DNA of 64,000 nt from Zea mays (GCF_902167145.1 NC_050096.1:179773825-179837824); one strand, 5' to 3'. Positions 11,382 to 23,116 are shown, numbered from the stretch's first letter. The notes: generated from the sequence alone by a model not told the origin. Translations and numbers: made by a program.

Positions 11382-11604
11382 GTAGCCCTTCTTTGCAGAT
11401 ATTATGAGGCATCTTCAAAAGGATTTTCAAAAGTCTTACCTAAAAACTCTTTTCTCTTCTTGCCTAAGTATTCTGAAGAGTTTATCTTAAAGACCAGATA
11501 GGAAGAGTGCAATGTATAGAAGGTTGAATCGACTAAGGTTGATTCTGTACTTATACATGCATCATGCTAAGAATTATATTAATAACATTTTCCCCCTTAG
11601 AAAG

Positions 11605-12189
11605 ATGCCGCCACGCACAAGGCTAACGACACGCAAGTCAACGGGACCAATTGGAGTACCCCGGCATCAACTGGCCCCTCGACATGAAAGCAGCAGCAGT
11701 GGAAGTAATGACCCCATAGAAGATCTTGAAGCCCGAGTGAGTCGACTTCAAGCAGCGCTGCAACACAGGACCGATGCTTGGGTCGCAGACGGAGATAGAA
11801 TCAATGAACTAAGAAGGGACATCCGTCACCTGCAGGATCAGCTTGCTGATCGGGACTTAGCACTTGACTGGGCAGTACAGTCTCGTTTGCTGGCATGTGC
11901 TAAGGAAGCAAGGGCTCAGGCCCGAATTAAAGAACTTAGCTCAACTGTCGACAACCTGCAGGTCTACTGCAATACGTTGCATGAGGAAGTCCATGTACTA
12001 TACTCACAATTACACCCTAGTGTGCCTGCACACCCTGCTGAGGCGGAAGCCGGACCCTCTCACGTTGCAGGACGCGCGCTGGGTGGGGAGTTAGACCTTT
12101 TTGAGCCCCCTCCTTCCTTGAGGTTGGTTGATGTCTGGACTCCCACACCTGACGATGAGGCCGCCAAGAGTAATGGGAAGCAGGACTAA
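11605..12189 (+). CDS. Extra coiled-coil ORF upstream of gag, 194 aa
   Basis: An intact frame sits between the primer binding site and gag. It can start at 11512, but I prefer the ATG at 11605 (MPPRTRLTTRKSTG) because the preceding residues look like translated leader. The N-terminus is basic and Ser-rich. About residues 35-130 are Leu/Arg/Glu/Ala-rich with heptad-like spacing (LEARVSRLQAALQHR, INELRRDIRHLQDQLADRD), suggesting a coiled coil. The C-terminus is acidic and Pro-rich. It has no zinc knuckle, protease or RT motif. It ends about 180 bases before gag. Function is unknown; a Gag-assembly or RNA-binding accessory role is only inference. It is undamaged although the downstream pol is broken. 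I do not recognise a named family. Confidence 0.6.
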   Translation: MPPRTRLTTRKSTGPIGVPRHQLAPRHESSSSGSNDPIEDLEARVSRLQAALQHRTDAWVADGDRINELRRDIRHLQDQLADRDLALDWAVQSRLLACAKEARAQARIKELSSTVDNLQVYCNTLHEEVHVLYSQLHPSVPAHPAEAEAGPSHVAGRALGGELDLFEPPPSLRLVDVWTPTPDDEAAKSNGKQD

Positions 12190-12371
12190 TGGTGTAATAG
12201 AAGTAGAGTAGTGTATTGTAGGTTGTACTGTTGTATAATAGGTTGAACTTTTGTATAATGGGTAATGTATCCTGTTATGTAATATCGAGTCTGTATCATT
12301 ACTTTTTATAGTAATGTAAAATGGAAGGTTTCTCTAGCACATTATGTTTACTTCAAATGTTCTTGCCACAG

Positions 12372-14552
12372 ATGCCGACCAGGACTCGAGGACAGGACGC
12401 AGCAGGAACTTCTGGGGAAAGGGATGTTACCCCAAACCCACCTCCGGTTCCTCCCACATTGGCCGAGGCGATTGCCGCCTTGGTGAATGCCACCGCAGAC
12501 AATACCCGCTTCCTTAGGGAAATGGCGGGTCAGCAGCAATTCCAGCAGCAGGCAGGAAGGGGTTATCAGCAAGGCCCCCGTGAAACCACCTATCTGGACT
12601 TCTCTGAAACCCGTCCACCCCTATTCGTCAAAGCTGAAGATCCACTAGAAGCCGATGAGTGGATACGGGTTATTGAACAAAAGTTTGGTCTTCTCCGCTG
12701 TTCAGAAACGCAGAAGCCGTTATTTGCAGCACAACAACTACGTGGTCCTGCCAGTACCTGGTGGGGAAATTTTGTGGCTATTCAACCTGTCAACCATCAA
12801 GTCACCTGGGAAGAGTTTAAAGCAGCCTTCCGTGAGCACTACATACCCGAAGGAGTGCTGCATATGAAACAAGAAGAATTTATGAAGTTAAAACAAGGAG
12901 GAGATACCGTCAGTCAGTATCTCAACAAGTTTAATCACCTGTCACAGTATGCCATCGACCAGGTGAATACTGATTTAAAGAAGAAGAACTGCTTTATGAG
13001 AGGACTAAATGATCGGCTACAGAGGAAAATGGCTGCTTGTATTGACTTGACGTATGGAAAGGCTGTCAGCACAGCCCTATCTGTTGAAGCAAAATACGCA
13101 AGTTCTGGGAAGAACAAGGGATTTGGTGGTGAGAGGCCTAATCAGGGCCAGGCGAAGAAGCAACGGTTTGTGATCTGGCCTTCAAACCAAAATCGCACTT
13201 TTTCTCGTCCACCCTCATTCCCTTTCAAACAGCCAATCATTATTCGCCCCAACAATACCCCCACTACTCCAAATCAGCCGGGTGCCCCAGGCACTCGATT
13301 CCCTGCCTTGCCTAGTTCTTCAACTGGGTGTTTTAATTGCGGCAAGTCGGGACATTTCATCAAAGACTGCCCATATCCTAAGCAAAATCAATCAAATGCT
13401 CCGCAAGGATCTGGGAGATCAGCTCAGCCCAAAGGAAATGCTGTGGGGAAAAATACAAAGAAGATGGGGCGTGTATATTACACCCAAGTGGCCACTACAC
13501 CGGAAGGAGAGCCGGTGATGATGGGTACGTTTTCCGTGGCCAGTCACCCTGCAATTATTCTTTTTGATTCTGGTGCTTCACATACGTTCATTAGCAAGAA
13601 ATTTGTGGAGCAACATCATATTGCATGCCATGAATCTAAAGAGGGATTTAAAATTCATTCACCTGGGGGACACATTTTTACTAGAGAAGTGGCCTATGAA
13701 GTGCCAGTAACAATGGCCGGACGGAACTTTCCTGCTAACATGATTGTTCTGAAAGGCCAGGATATAGATGTAATTTTGGGTATGAATTGCTTAACCCAAC
13801 ACAAGGCAATTCTCAACACTGAACTCAGAACCGTCAGGTTGAGCTATAATCAAGAAGAGATTCTTTTGTCTCTCCCCGTAACCAATCCAGCCAAAGCTTC
13901 TGGTAGAGTATATGAAGCCATTGTACCGGAGATCAAGAACATTCCGGTAGTATGTGAGTTTCCAGATGTATTTCCGGAAGATTTGTCTGGACTGCCCCCT
14001 GAAAGAGATGTAGAATTCGTAATTGAGCTAAAGCCCGGTACGGCTCCCATCTCCCGAAGATCGTACCGTATGCCCCCTAATGAGTTGGCGGAATTGAAGA
14101 TTCAATTACAAGATCTACTGAATAAGGGATTCATCCGGCCAAGCTCGTCCCCATGGGGTTGCCCCGCCATTTTTGTTAAGAAGAAGGATCAAACCTTGCG
14201 AATGTGCGTGGATTATCGACCCCTGAATGAGGTCACCATCAAGAATAAGTACCCTCTTCCAAGGATCGACATCTTATTTGATCAACTGACTGGGGCGAGG
14301 GTATTTTCCAAAATTGATCTCAGGTCGGGCTATCACCAAATCCGTATTCGGCCCCAGGATATACCGAAGACCACGTTTACTACGCGGTACGGATTGTTTG
14401 AATACCTGGTAATGTCTTTCGGGCTCACAAATGCTCCTGCCCATTTCACCTATTTGATGAACTCGGTGTTCATGCCCGAGTTGGACAAGTTCGTGGTGGT
14501 CTTCATCGACGATATCTTGATATATTCTAAAAATGAAGAGAACCATGCTTAG
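12372..14552 (+). pseudogene. gag-pol: Chromovirus Gag-protease-RT, ended by a premature stop
   Basis: N-terminal part of the polyprotein. I chose the ATG at 12372 ([12 protein letters not shown]); an earlier in-frame ATG at 12321 is less likely. It shows the retrotransposon Gag domain (about residues 65-260, with [11 protein letters not shown]), a CCHC knuckle [14 protein letters not shown] (about 320-333), an aspartic protease with [10 protein letters not shown] (about 399), and a Gypsy RT with [33 protein letters not shown] and the catalytic FIDDILIYS (about 711-719). A TAG at 14550-14552 cuts the frame just after the RT active site. The same frame continues open beyond it, so this is one point change in a formerly continuous ORF. 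Confidence 0.93.
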
Positions 14553-15253
14553 CATCTACGAATTGTATTGACGCGCCTGAGGGAACATCAGCTGTATGCC
14601 AAGTTCAGTAAGTGCGCGTTCTGGCTGGAGGAAATTCAATTTTTGGGGCACGTGTTATCGGCTAAAGGAATTGCGGTAGATCCTAGCAAGGTCAAAGATA
14701 TTCTGGAGTGGAAACCCCCAACCACTGTTCACCAAGTCCGGAGTTTTCTTGGACTAGCTGGATATTATCGCAGATTCATACCAGATTTTTCTAAGCTTGT
14801 GAAGCCAATCACAAGTTTATTGAAGAATGACATTAAGTTCAATTGGTATTCTAAGTGTAATGAAGCCTTTGAGCAATTGAAGACATTATTAACCACTGCT
14901 CCGGTATTAGCTCAACCGGACGTCACTAAGCCTTTTGATGTATATTGTGATGCGTCAGGCAGTGGACTCGGCTGTGTACTAATGCAAGAGGGCCGAGTAA
15001 TTGCGTATGCTTCAAGGCAGTTGCGCCGACATGAGGAGCATTACCCAACTCATGATCTGGAGCTAGCTGCTGTGGTTCATGCCCTGAAAGTTTGGCGTAA
15101 CTATCTGCTGGGAAATATCTGTCACATATATACAGATCATAAAAGTTTGAAGTACATCTTCACCCAGTCAGAATTAAATATGAGGCAAAGACGATGGCTT
15201 GAGCTTATTAAAGACTATGAACTGGAATCCATTATCACCCAGGCAAAGCCAAT
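14553..15253 (+). pseudogene. pol: Chromovirus RT thumb and RNase H segment
   Basis: In-frame continuation after the TAG at 14550. It holds the RT connection ([18 protein letters not shown]), [16 protein letters not shown], and RNase H with [32 protein letters not shown] and [11 protein letters not shown]. About 15228-15232 one base appears to be missing, moving the frame before the conserved VVADALSRK segment. The unshifted frame runs on to a stop at 15272. Confidence 0.9.
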
Positions 15254-16659
15254 GTGGTGGCAGATGCACTGAGCCGTAAGGCTTCCTGCCACTGTCTTAT
15301 GGTGAAGACCTCCGAGAACACTTTATGTCAAGAAATGGAGAAGCTAAACCTGGGGATAATCCAACAAGGGACTCTAAATCAGCTAAAGCTTGAGTCAATC
15401 ATTTTGCAAAGGATAATTGATGCTCAAAAAGATAATCTGGGTATGAAGCACATACGAGAGAAGTTAAGGGCTGGAGTAGCCAAATGTTTCAAGGAAGACG
15501 ATCAAGGTGTGATATGGTTTAAAAACCGCATAGTAGTGCCAAAGAACGAAGAACTCCGCCAGCAAATTCTTGATGAAGCACATCTTAGTCGTTATTCTAT
15601 TCATCCCGGAAGCACTAAGATGTACCAAGACTTAAAGCAACATTACTGGTGGACAAAGATGAAGATCGAAATTGCACGCTATGTGGCTAAATGTGACACT
15701 TGCAGACGTGTCAAGGCCATACATTTGAAAACTGCCGGTCCATTGCAGTCATTACCAATACCAACATGGAAATGGGAAGACATAAGTATGGACTTTATTG
15801 TGGGATTGCCCAGGACAGCAAAAGGGTATGACTCTATCTGGGTGATTGTTGATCGACTTACAAAGGTTGCTCATTTTCTGCCGGTCAAGACATATTACCC
15901 GGTACTTACCTATGCGGAATTATATATTGCTCGTATTCTCAGTTTGCATGGTGTTCCGAAGACTATAGTGTCAGATCGTGGACCACAATTTGTATCCAAA
16001 TTCTGGGAAGAACTCCATAAATCCCTGGGTACTAAGCTGCTCCACAGTTCGGTCTATCATCCACAAACCAGTGGTCAGACTGAGAGGGTGAACCAAATAC
16101 TTGAAGATATGCTGCGGGCATGTGTTCTGGACTTCTCACAGAAATGGGATGAATGTTTGCCTTTGGCGGAGTTTTCATATAATAATAGCTATCAAGAAAG
16201 TATCAAGATGTCACCCTTTGAAGCTTTATATGGACGTCGATGTCGTACTCCGCTAAATTGGTCTGAACCTGGTGAAAGGTGCTTCTTTAGGCCTGATATG
16301 GTGAAAGAGGCCGAGGATAAGGTTCAGAAAATTATTTATAATATGAAGAAGGCACAAGCTCGTCAGAAGAGTTATGCAGACACACGGCGAATGCCCTTAT
16401 ATTTCCTGGAAGGAGACTATGTTTACCTGAAAGTTTCACCAATGAAGGGAGTATCGCGTTTCGGGGTTAAAGGGAAGCTTACACCCAGGTACATTGGTCC
16501 ATTCCTGGTACTTGAGCAATGTGGACCAGTGGCATACCGACTCCAACTACCCGAAACCTTGTCTGCTGTGCATAATGTGTTCCACGTGTCACAATTGAAG
16601 AAGTGTCTTCGGGTTCCCGATCGAACCATTGAAGTAACGGATGTTGTCCTTGAACCGGA
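15254..16659 (+). pseudogene. pol: Chromovirus integrase, interrupted at its C-terminus
   Basis: Frame resumed after the single-base loss. It starts at VVADALSRK and carries the HHCC zinc-binding region (HLSRYSIHPGST to CDTCRR) and the DDE core: D in MDFIVGLP, D in VSDRGPQF, E in TERVNQILE. It also has the Gypsy GPY/F-type module (GPFLVLEQCGPVAYRLQLP). These catalytic residues are present. At 16659/16660 the frame is cut by the Grande-like element; its last native bases, ccgga, form the target duplication. The chromodomain end is at 23940-24120. Confidence 0.93.
16655..16659 (+). other. Target-site duplication ccgga of the Grande-like insertion
   Basis: ccgga at 16655-16659 is repeated at 23935-23939, directly outside the TG...CA ends of the inserted element. 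Confidence 0.97.
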
Positions 16660-17313
16660 TGTTGGGGGCCTTCGGCTTCCGAAGGTCCTCAAAAACATGA
16701 TTTAACAGTGTTTCTAGAGTGTAATGTGTGAACAGGTACCTTCGGACATATATCAAAGAGGGAGAACCTCAAAAGATACGAAGGTTGGCAGTGCCGAAGC
16801 TGTGAAGCAGGAAAGCTTCGGCATGTTCGCAGAAAAGGGAACCGACTTAAAGATGAAAAGGCCATTTAGACCTCGATAGATTGCTATGGAATTATCACCA
16901 AATGTAAAGGGCATGTATGTAATTTTGTATGGGTTGTATCCCGTGCCTATAAATAGGTGAACAGTACCCCCGTACTGTTCACGCGGACTTGGCATTTGCT
17001 TTTGCGTCACGCTTGTACTTTTTACCTTCTCTCAGGACCGAAGGTACATTTGTAATTTGAAATCATTTCTATTTTTCCATGTTAATAAAATAGAAATGAT
17101 CCTATGATGATGCTTATATTATATTTCATGCTTTATATGAATCCTTCGTCATTACTTGTTATGTTTACGAAGGTATGTCTCTTATGACCTTCGTCCGAAA
17201 CTCATTATTTCCCGAAGGGACATAATGCTTCGAAGGACGAAGGACTTTAACACTTAACACTTTTTATGTTGCCTTGTTCTTAACTCTTAGCATTTGAGAA
17301 CAAGTCCCCAACA
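16660..17313 (+). repeat. 5' LTR of the Grande-like element (654 bp)
   Basis: Starts TGTTGGGGGCCTTCGGC and ends CAAGTCCCCAACA. Same length as, and by eye identical to, 23281-23934. The 85-codon minus-strand frame inside both copies is a chance ORF. Confidence 0.97.
16948..16955 (+). promoter_or_regulatory. TATA box of the Grande-like LTR
   Basis: CCGTGCCTATAAATAGGTG is a canonical plant TATA box. The 3' LTR repeats it near 23569-23576, where it would fire rightward into the chromovirus remnant. Confidence 0.75.
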
Positions 17314-17314
17314 T

Positions 17315-17325
17315 TGGCGCCCACC
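17315..17325 (+). other. Primer binding site of the Grande-like element
   Basis: TGGCGCCCACC follows the 5' LTR by one base, a tRNA-complementary start common to Tat-lineage Gypsy elements. I do not assign the tRNA. Confidence 0.7.
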
Positions 17326-17388
17326 TCCGGTGAACTCACTTCCACTTCGAGTTTTTTTGAACACCTTCGGAAGCTATAGACCCTCGCT

Positions 17389-18906
17389 ATGGCGCCGAAG
17401 AAAGCTTCAGCGACTGGGGCTGCAGCACTGCAACCGCTGGACCCCAACCAGGAGACCGTCTCTCTTCGGGAGGCCCGAAACCAGAAGAGGAAGGCTGTCA
17501 GCCCGACGATTCAGGAGGATGAACTAGACCAAGAGATCAGGGACATGGAGATGCTACATCAACAGGTGCAGAGGAAGAAGGAGAAGATGGCCAGGCTAGC
17601 TGAGCTGCAGAGACAGATAGACGAAGCTTCTGAAGAAGTCCGTCATCTTACCCACGATGAGCAGAACCGAAGGCCTCAACAAAAAGACCTTCATCAGGAG
17701 GGCTTCTTCAATGAAGATGACTGGTATGACAATTTCCATCATGGAAATTTTGTTTTCGACGATGCTTCTCCTCTGTCCGCTGAGCTGCAGGCTACACCTT
17801 GGCCTCCGTCCTATAAGCCACCCCAGCTTCCCATGTTCGATGGCCATTCGGACCCGAAGCAGTTCTTGATGAGTTACGAAGCAACAGTGTCTTCGTATGG
17901 TGGCAATGCTGCAGTAATGGCAAAGTCTTTCGTTATGGCCGTCAGGAGTGTTGCTCAGACCTGGTATTCCTCCCTTCGGCCAGGAACGATCACTTCATGG
18001 CAGAAGCTGAAGGATATGTTATTGACCAGCTTTCAAGGATTTCAGACGAAGCCGGTCACTGCTCAAGCCTTGTTCCAGTGCACTCAGGATCATGAAGAAT
18101 ACCTTCAGGCGTATGTCAGAAGGTTCTTGCGTTTGAGGGCGCAGGCACCAACGGTGCCCAATGAAATTGTCATCGAAGCCATGATCAAGGGGCTTCGTCC
18201 TGGACCTGCTGCTCAATACTTTGCTAGGAAGCCTCCTCAGACCCTGGAGAAGCTGCTCCAAAAGATGGACGAGTACATTCGTGCTGACAATGACTTTCGC
18301 CAAAGAAGGGAGGAGGCCTTCAGATTTTCTGAAATGACCAGGGGCTTCGGAGGAAGATCCTATCCGAGGCATGTCAGGTCCATCCATAACTCCACTCAGA
18401 ATGATGATAAGGGGAGTCAGCAGAACAGACCGCAGTGCTCCTCACAGGCTTCGGGGCAACAACAAACTTTCTTCCGGCCACCAGCTCCAAGAGGCAGAGG
18501 CGCCAGGGGCTTCGGCGGAAGATTCGGAGATCAACCAAGGAAACTGTTTTGCTTGTTCTGTGGAGAAAGCAAGGGCCATACCACCAGGACGTGCCATATT
18601 ACAATCCAGAAGCAAAAGGAAATAGCCGAAGCTGCTTCTCAACAAGCTCAGCCGAAGCAGGTCATGCACACTGCTTCGTATCATCCACCTTACATCCCAC
18701 AATACATAGACAACCACCCTGCAGCTTCTGTAGCTTCGGCAAGTCAACCTCAAGCTTCCTGGCAGCAGCCTCCGCCTCCACCTCCACTGCAACAGGGTCA
18801 ACAGCCAGAAGGGAGTCAATATGCCCCACACCAAAGGGACTTCAGAGAACAATCCGAAGCTCGCACAGTCAACAGCACTGTGCCAGAGTCGAAGCACATT
18901 TATTGA
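17389..18906 (+). CDS. gag: Gag protein of the Grande-like element, 505 aa
   Basis: Intact frame starting at ATG 17389 (MAPKKASATGAAALQP). It has a Glu/Gln/Lys-rich coiled coil (about residues 40-95, EIRDMEMLHQQVQRKKEKMA), a retrotransposon Gag domain (about 145-300, with QTWYSSLRPGTITSWQKLKD and EYLQAYVRRFLRLRAQ), an Arg/Gly/Phe-rich stretch, then CLFCGESKGHTTRTC (about 388-402). That knuckle is CX2CX5HX4C, one residue longer than the usual CX2CX4HX4C. The C-terminus is Gln/Pro-rich. It ends in a normal stop with no pol downstream, so only the structural protein is made. The frame is undamaged, as expected of a recent insertion. Confidence 0.93.
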   Translation: MAPKKASATGAAALQPLDPNQETVSLREARNQKRKAVSPTIQEDELDQEIRDMEMLHQQVQRKKEKMARLAELQRQIDEASEEVRHLTHDEQNRRPQQKDLHQEGFFNEDDWYDNFHHGNFVFDDASPLSAELQATPWPPSYKPPQLPMFDGHSDPKQFLMSYEATVSSYGGNAAVMAKSFVMAVRSVAQTWYSSLRPGTITSWQKLKDMLLTSFQGFQTKPVTAQALFQCTQDHEEYLQAYVRRFLRLRAQAPTVPNEIVIEAMIKGLRPGPAAQYFARKPPQTLEKLLQKMDEYIRADNDFRQRREEAFRFSEMTRGFGGRSYPRHVRSIHNSTQNDDKGSQQNRPQCSSQASGQQQTFFRPPAPRGRGARGFGGRFGDQPRKLFCLFCGESKGHTTRTCHITIQKQKEIAEAASQQAQPKQVMHTASYHPPYIPQYIDNHPAASVASASQPQASWQQPPPPPPLQQGQQPEGSQYAPHQRDFREQSEARTVNSTVPESKHIY

Positions 18907-19810
18907 CACATATCCTACCTTTGATAGCAGTCTTTTCTATTCAGTTTTATTTTCTGTGAAACAAAGAACATTATTAGTTTTCATGTAATAATTTCGTTGT
19001 TTCCCACGAGGAAAACCCATTTTCTTCACAGGCTTAAGTCCCTGAAGCTAACAAGGAGGACCTTCGACTTATTAAAAATCCTTCGAAGCAACAGAAAGTC
19101 GTTCTAAGGAACGCAGAGTAAGTTGATGAAGTCACAAAAAGCCGTTCCAAAGGGAGCGCAGTGTAAGTTTTCTGCTCAAAAGTCGTTCCTACGGGAATGC
19201 AGAGCTTACAGCGAAAAGTCAACGCTGATACCGCCTAAGTAAAAGGCGAAGAAGCCCCTAAGGGAGGCTTACAGCGAAAAGTCAACGCTGATACCGCCTA
19301 AGTAAAAGGCGAAGAAACTCCAAAGACGTTCCTAAGGGAATGCAGAGTTTACAGAGATATTTTGTGTGTATCTTCGGAACAAACGTCATTTGCATAACAT
19401 AACATCATCACACCATTTTGCATAGCATAAGCATCATACATCATGTTGCATATGGCAAAAGAAGGGGACACCGTATTAACCTTTGAAAGGACGCTTTGAG
19501 AAAGTGAAAATTGTGTAAAGTCATGAGGAAATACAATGATAATCTTCGGAATACAGCTTCGGAGAATGTTTTTACGAAGCATGGATGAGCCTCATCAGAG
19601 TAATATCGAAATTGTACAGCTTCGGAGAATGTCTTCTTCACGAAGCATGAAAAGAAGGGAAGGTGTTTTTTCGCCGAAGGCTCAAAAATGGTATGTATGT
19701 AGAATTTCATGCATCGTAAAGAATTGAATAATGAAAAGGGACTTATATATTACATTCAAATGTACAAAATATTACATAGATCACACTTCAAATGTTTTTT
19801 CTAATAACAT
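18907..19810. other. Non-coding spacer between gag and the antisense gene
   Basis: About 900 bp without a credible gene, where an autonomous element would carry pol. It holds short repeats, including a 50-bp unit repeated at 63-bp spacing (19204 and 19267), several aagtcgttc/gcagag copies and two copies of a cttcggagaatg block near 19557 and 19620. The two genes converge on it, so both transcripts should terminate here. Confidence 0.7.
19204..19316 (+). repeat. Two-copy 63-bp tandem repeat
   Basis: A 50-base unit beginning GCTTACAGCGAAAAGTCAAC and ending AAAAGGCGAAGAA occurs at 19204-19253 and again at 19267-19316. Variants of its aagtcgttcc...gcagag portion continue on both sides. Confidence 0.88.
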
Positions 19811-22800
19811 CTAGTCTTCTCTTAATACTACTTCGGCAGCCTCATTTAGAAGTTGTTCAACAACTTTATCCATGATAGCTTCGGCCATTTGTTTGATTTC
19901 GTCATCCTCTTTGATGTGAGGGTCAATAGACGATCCAGTAGGTTCTGAGGAAACAGAATATTTTTGCATTACTATTACAAACTGCGAGTAAAGTTTGAAA
20001 TAAAAATTACAACACAATAAGTGCGACTAATTAATACCTATTTGCCCTTCGGCAACTTCTGCCACTTCTCTAGCATCATGGATGCCCTTTTCACTTCTCT
20101 GAATAATTTCTCTTGCCATTTCTCGGCCACCGTTATCCCAGATATCAGTAAAAAACTTTCCACCAATTATGCTAGCTTCGGCCGAAGGATCTTTTGTGTC
20201 TTCAAAGGACAAAGCAGCTTCGGACTGTGCTAAAATTTTCACATGCTCACAGCCCTTCTTCTCTAAAATGGTGGCAATCCCTCTGGCGCCAGAGAAGGCA
20301 CATATATCTCCTCGGCTATTTAAAATTTCTTCGAAGGCTTCAGCTTCGTGGTCAATCCATTCAATGACACTTTCGGGATTGCCCCTCAAAAAATTTTCTT
20401 CACTTGAGAATGCGCCGACCTTGGCGAAGCTAGCCTTTAATTTTTTAACACAATCTACAGATTTATTGTAGCATTTCTTTTTGGACGAACGAAGCTCTTC
20501 AACAGTCACTTCTAGATGATCTGCCCATTGATCGCTGAGTTCACGCTTTGTTTCTTCAAGTATACGTTCTTCTTTGGCTCTGGCCAGTTGTTTCCGAAGG
20601 TCTTCAATTTCGCGTTTCTGAGCTTCAGCTTGACTTTTGAAAGCAGCTTCGTCCTCCTTTATTTTATCTATCAATGAGTATAATATTTTGTCTTTTTCGA
20701 GACCTTCGTTCCTCAGTTCAATTACTTCGGAACGAAGGTTGCTCAGGGCTATAGTACATCCTTCGTCCTCAGCATCTTTCTGTGCTCTGAGGGCATTGCT
20801 GAGTATCAGGCCCTGCAGACAGGAATATGTCTGTGTCAATAGTCTTAAACAAACGAAAAATTTTGAATTCAACAAAAATATAAGAATTCCATTTGTCGCA
20901 CCTTTAAACTGTTGTAAGCTAGGCTGTCAGCCAGATCGTTCTTTGACAGCACCGAAAGTCCGTCTTCTAAAGTTGGAAATCCGAAGCTTCTGCTCATCTC
21001 CCGACAGACAGAAATTTCCTTGCTGTCGGGGAGGCAATACAAGAAATCTTCTTCTCCACTGCCATTAAATATCAACGCCCCCTTTGGATATTTCAACTTT
21101 TGGGCATAGTGTTGGGCCTCTTGTTCTTCTTTTCCTGTTAATTTTTTCCCCGAAGCATGACGAAAAATATAATCGCGAATTTTGGATGCTTCGGGGGTAA
21201 CAACACCAGTTCCTTCAGCAAAAGTTGGCTTTGTTATTTTTTCTGCCTCACTTTCCAAGGTTTTTGCCTTTGAGGGCTCTGAGGGCCCAGCTTCGGCTTC
21301 AGTATTTTGCTCTGGAGCTTTAGAACCCGAAGCTTCGACTGTTGTTTCAGGAGTGACGGCAGCCTTCTTCGGAGGGGTGCTTGAAGATTTGATTGTTTCC
21401 AGCACATCTAGCACATTAGCCATCCTCCTTCTTTTCGGAGTCACTGCTGGCACTTTTTGATTTCTTACTGTTTCAATGTTTGCCACAGGACTCAAAACTC
21501 CTGATGTTTTGGATGGCGCTTCGGCCTTCTCTTTCATTTCTGGTAACAAAATTTTTGATTGCTCCAATTTTGTCTTCGTTGGTATTTCGGCTGTTTCTGT
21601 GACTTCTGGCAGCAAAGTTGGCTCGGCTGGTTTTTCAGCTTCGGTGGCCGAAGAAGTCTCTCCGGTAAACTCAGGCACCGAAGCTGGTTCAATATAACGC
21701 GGTCGATAAGAAAGAACCTTTATCTTCTTCCTTTTCGGTTCTGGCTCGCTAGGAGCAGCTGCAGTTTCTTCTTTTGCAGAGGTTGTATTTTTTTTCTTCT
21801 GCCTTCGAATGGGGTAGCAATAGTCAGGGTAGACAAACCCGATGGCATCAAATACCCGATTCAGCCTTTTCTTTTTTCGGCCTCCGAAGGCTGCTGACAT
21901 TGCAGCATCTTCGGCCTTCGAGTATGTCCCAAGCAGCTCATCACTTAAATTGTCAATGCTTTTCAACCACTCATCATCTGGCTCAATAAATTTATCTCCA
22001 AATTTAAAAGTGTACTTAAACCTGACAAGTCCACCTTCGTCGGCCTCTTTAATGGTTTCTTGTGGCATTTCCCATTTCTCCGCAAGCGGCCACACCCTGA
22101 AGGCAATATGCTCTTGTACTAAGTCCCTTGTTCCTATAAAAGAGCAGACAACGCCGAAGGATCTTTGGCACTCTTTGGCGGCTTCGTTCATTTCAACCTT
22201 CGGCCTCCGAAGGCCGAAGCTTTGCCAAATAGGACGCATAATTATACCTTTGATGTCTTCTCGTGCTGATAAGTCATTCTTCACATAAAACCATTCTGTC
22301 ATCCAATCCCCGGGCCATCTCTTCCGAAAGGTTGGTACGGGACAGCTTGCCCCGGACCGAGAGACGAAGCTGTAGCAGCCAAAGTTGTTATGGTACTGTT
22401 CTTTGCCCCAAGGCTTTGTTTCATATAATAATTCATGAACATTACAGAAGCTTCTTGCGTCAGGCTTCAGACCTTGGCTTCTCGCGGCCCACACGAAGAT
22501 ATTTAGCCTTATAATTGCCTCGGGAGTAAGTTGATGAAGATAGACTTCGAAGATTTTCAACACCTCCACGACGAAGCTGCTCAAGGGGAATCGCAATCCA
22601 GCTTTCAAAAAGCTTCGATACACCACAACTTCATTTTCTTCAGGGTGTGGACAAGTTTTTTCCCCTTCGTCCGCCCTCACAATGGACAGGTCCCGGAAAT
22701 ACCTTCCTTTCATATTAACAAGATGATTCTCTTTGATAGTTGATTTACCATAAACTGAATGGCTTGGTCGCCAGGGGCGATCTTCGGAGTCTTCGCCACC

Positions 22801-22986
22801 GCTGTCCACATCATAACTTTCACTGTCACCAGTATCTTCAGACAGCCCTTCCAGAATTTCCCTGGTGATCTTTTCTGTGTTGGTCTTCGACATTGCTATA
22901 AGAAACCCTAAGTTCTTCTCTTCATCAAGACTCAGCTTCATCTCAGCAGCAGCCTTCTTAGCAGCTTCAGACATCTTCGGAAACAC
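19811..22986 (-). CDS. Antisense three-exon gene of the Grande-like element, 997 aa
   Basis: Exons on the minus strand are 22986-20902, 20812-20038 and 19944-19811. Introns are 89 and 93 bp, both GT...AG (AAAG/GTGCGA to CTGCAG/GG; ATAG/GTATTA to CCTCAG/AA), in phases 0 and 1. Exon lengths 2085, 775 and 134 sum to 2994, an exact multiple of three ending in a stop. Exon 1 starts MFPKMSEAAKKAAAEMK, then has an acidic stretch, a helical region (about 130-195, LTPEAIIRLNIFVWAA), and basic nuclear-signal-like clusters (PEPKRKKIK, TPKRRRMANVLDVLE). Exon 2 is a strong coiled coil (EVIELRNEGLEKDKILYSL, KREIEDLRKQLARAKEER). It resembles the plant 'putative gypsy-type transposase' family (PF04195), a label without proven activity. 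Function unknown; a nuclear DNA- or chromatin-associated role is inference. Confidence 0.8.
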
Positions 22987-23116
22987 TAAAAACTGTTTTT
23001 AAAAGCCGAAGCTTCAAAGCTAAAAACTTAGCAGATCACAGTGCACAAGAGCTAAAAGATGAGTGAGCAGGAGTGGTTGGCCAGAAAGCGTGCAAAATAA
23101 GTTTGCGGTATGGCCG

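Noticed and set aside
16753..17010. 85-codon minus-strand ORF in the Grande-like LTR, repeated at 23374-23631
   Set aside because: Identical in both copies because the LTRs are identical; it runs across the TATA region and has no recognisable domain.
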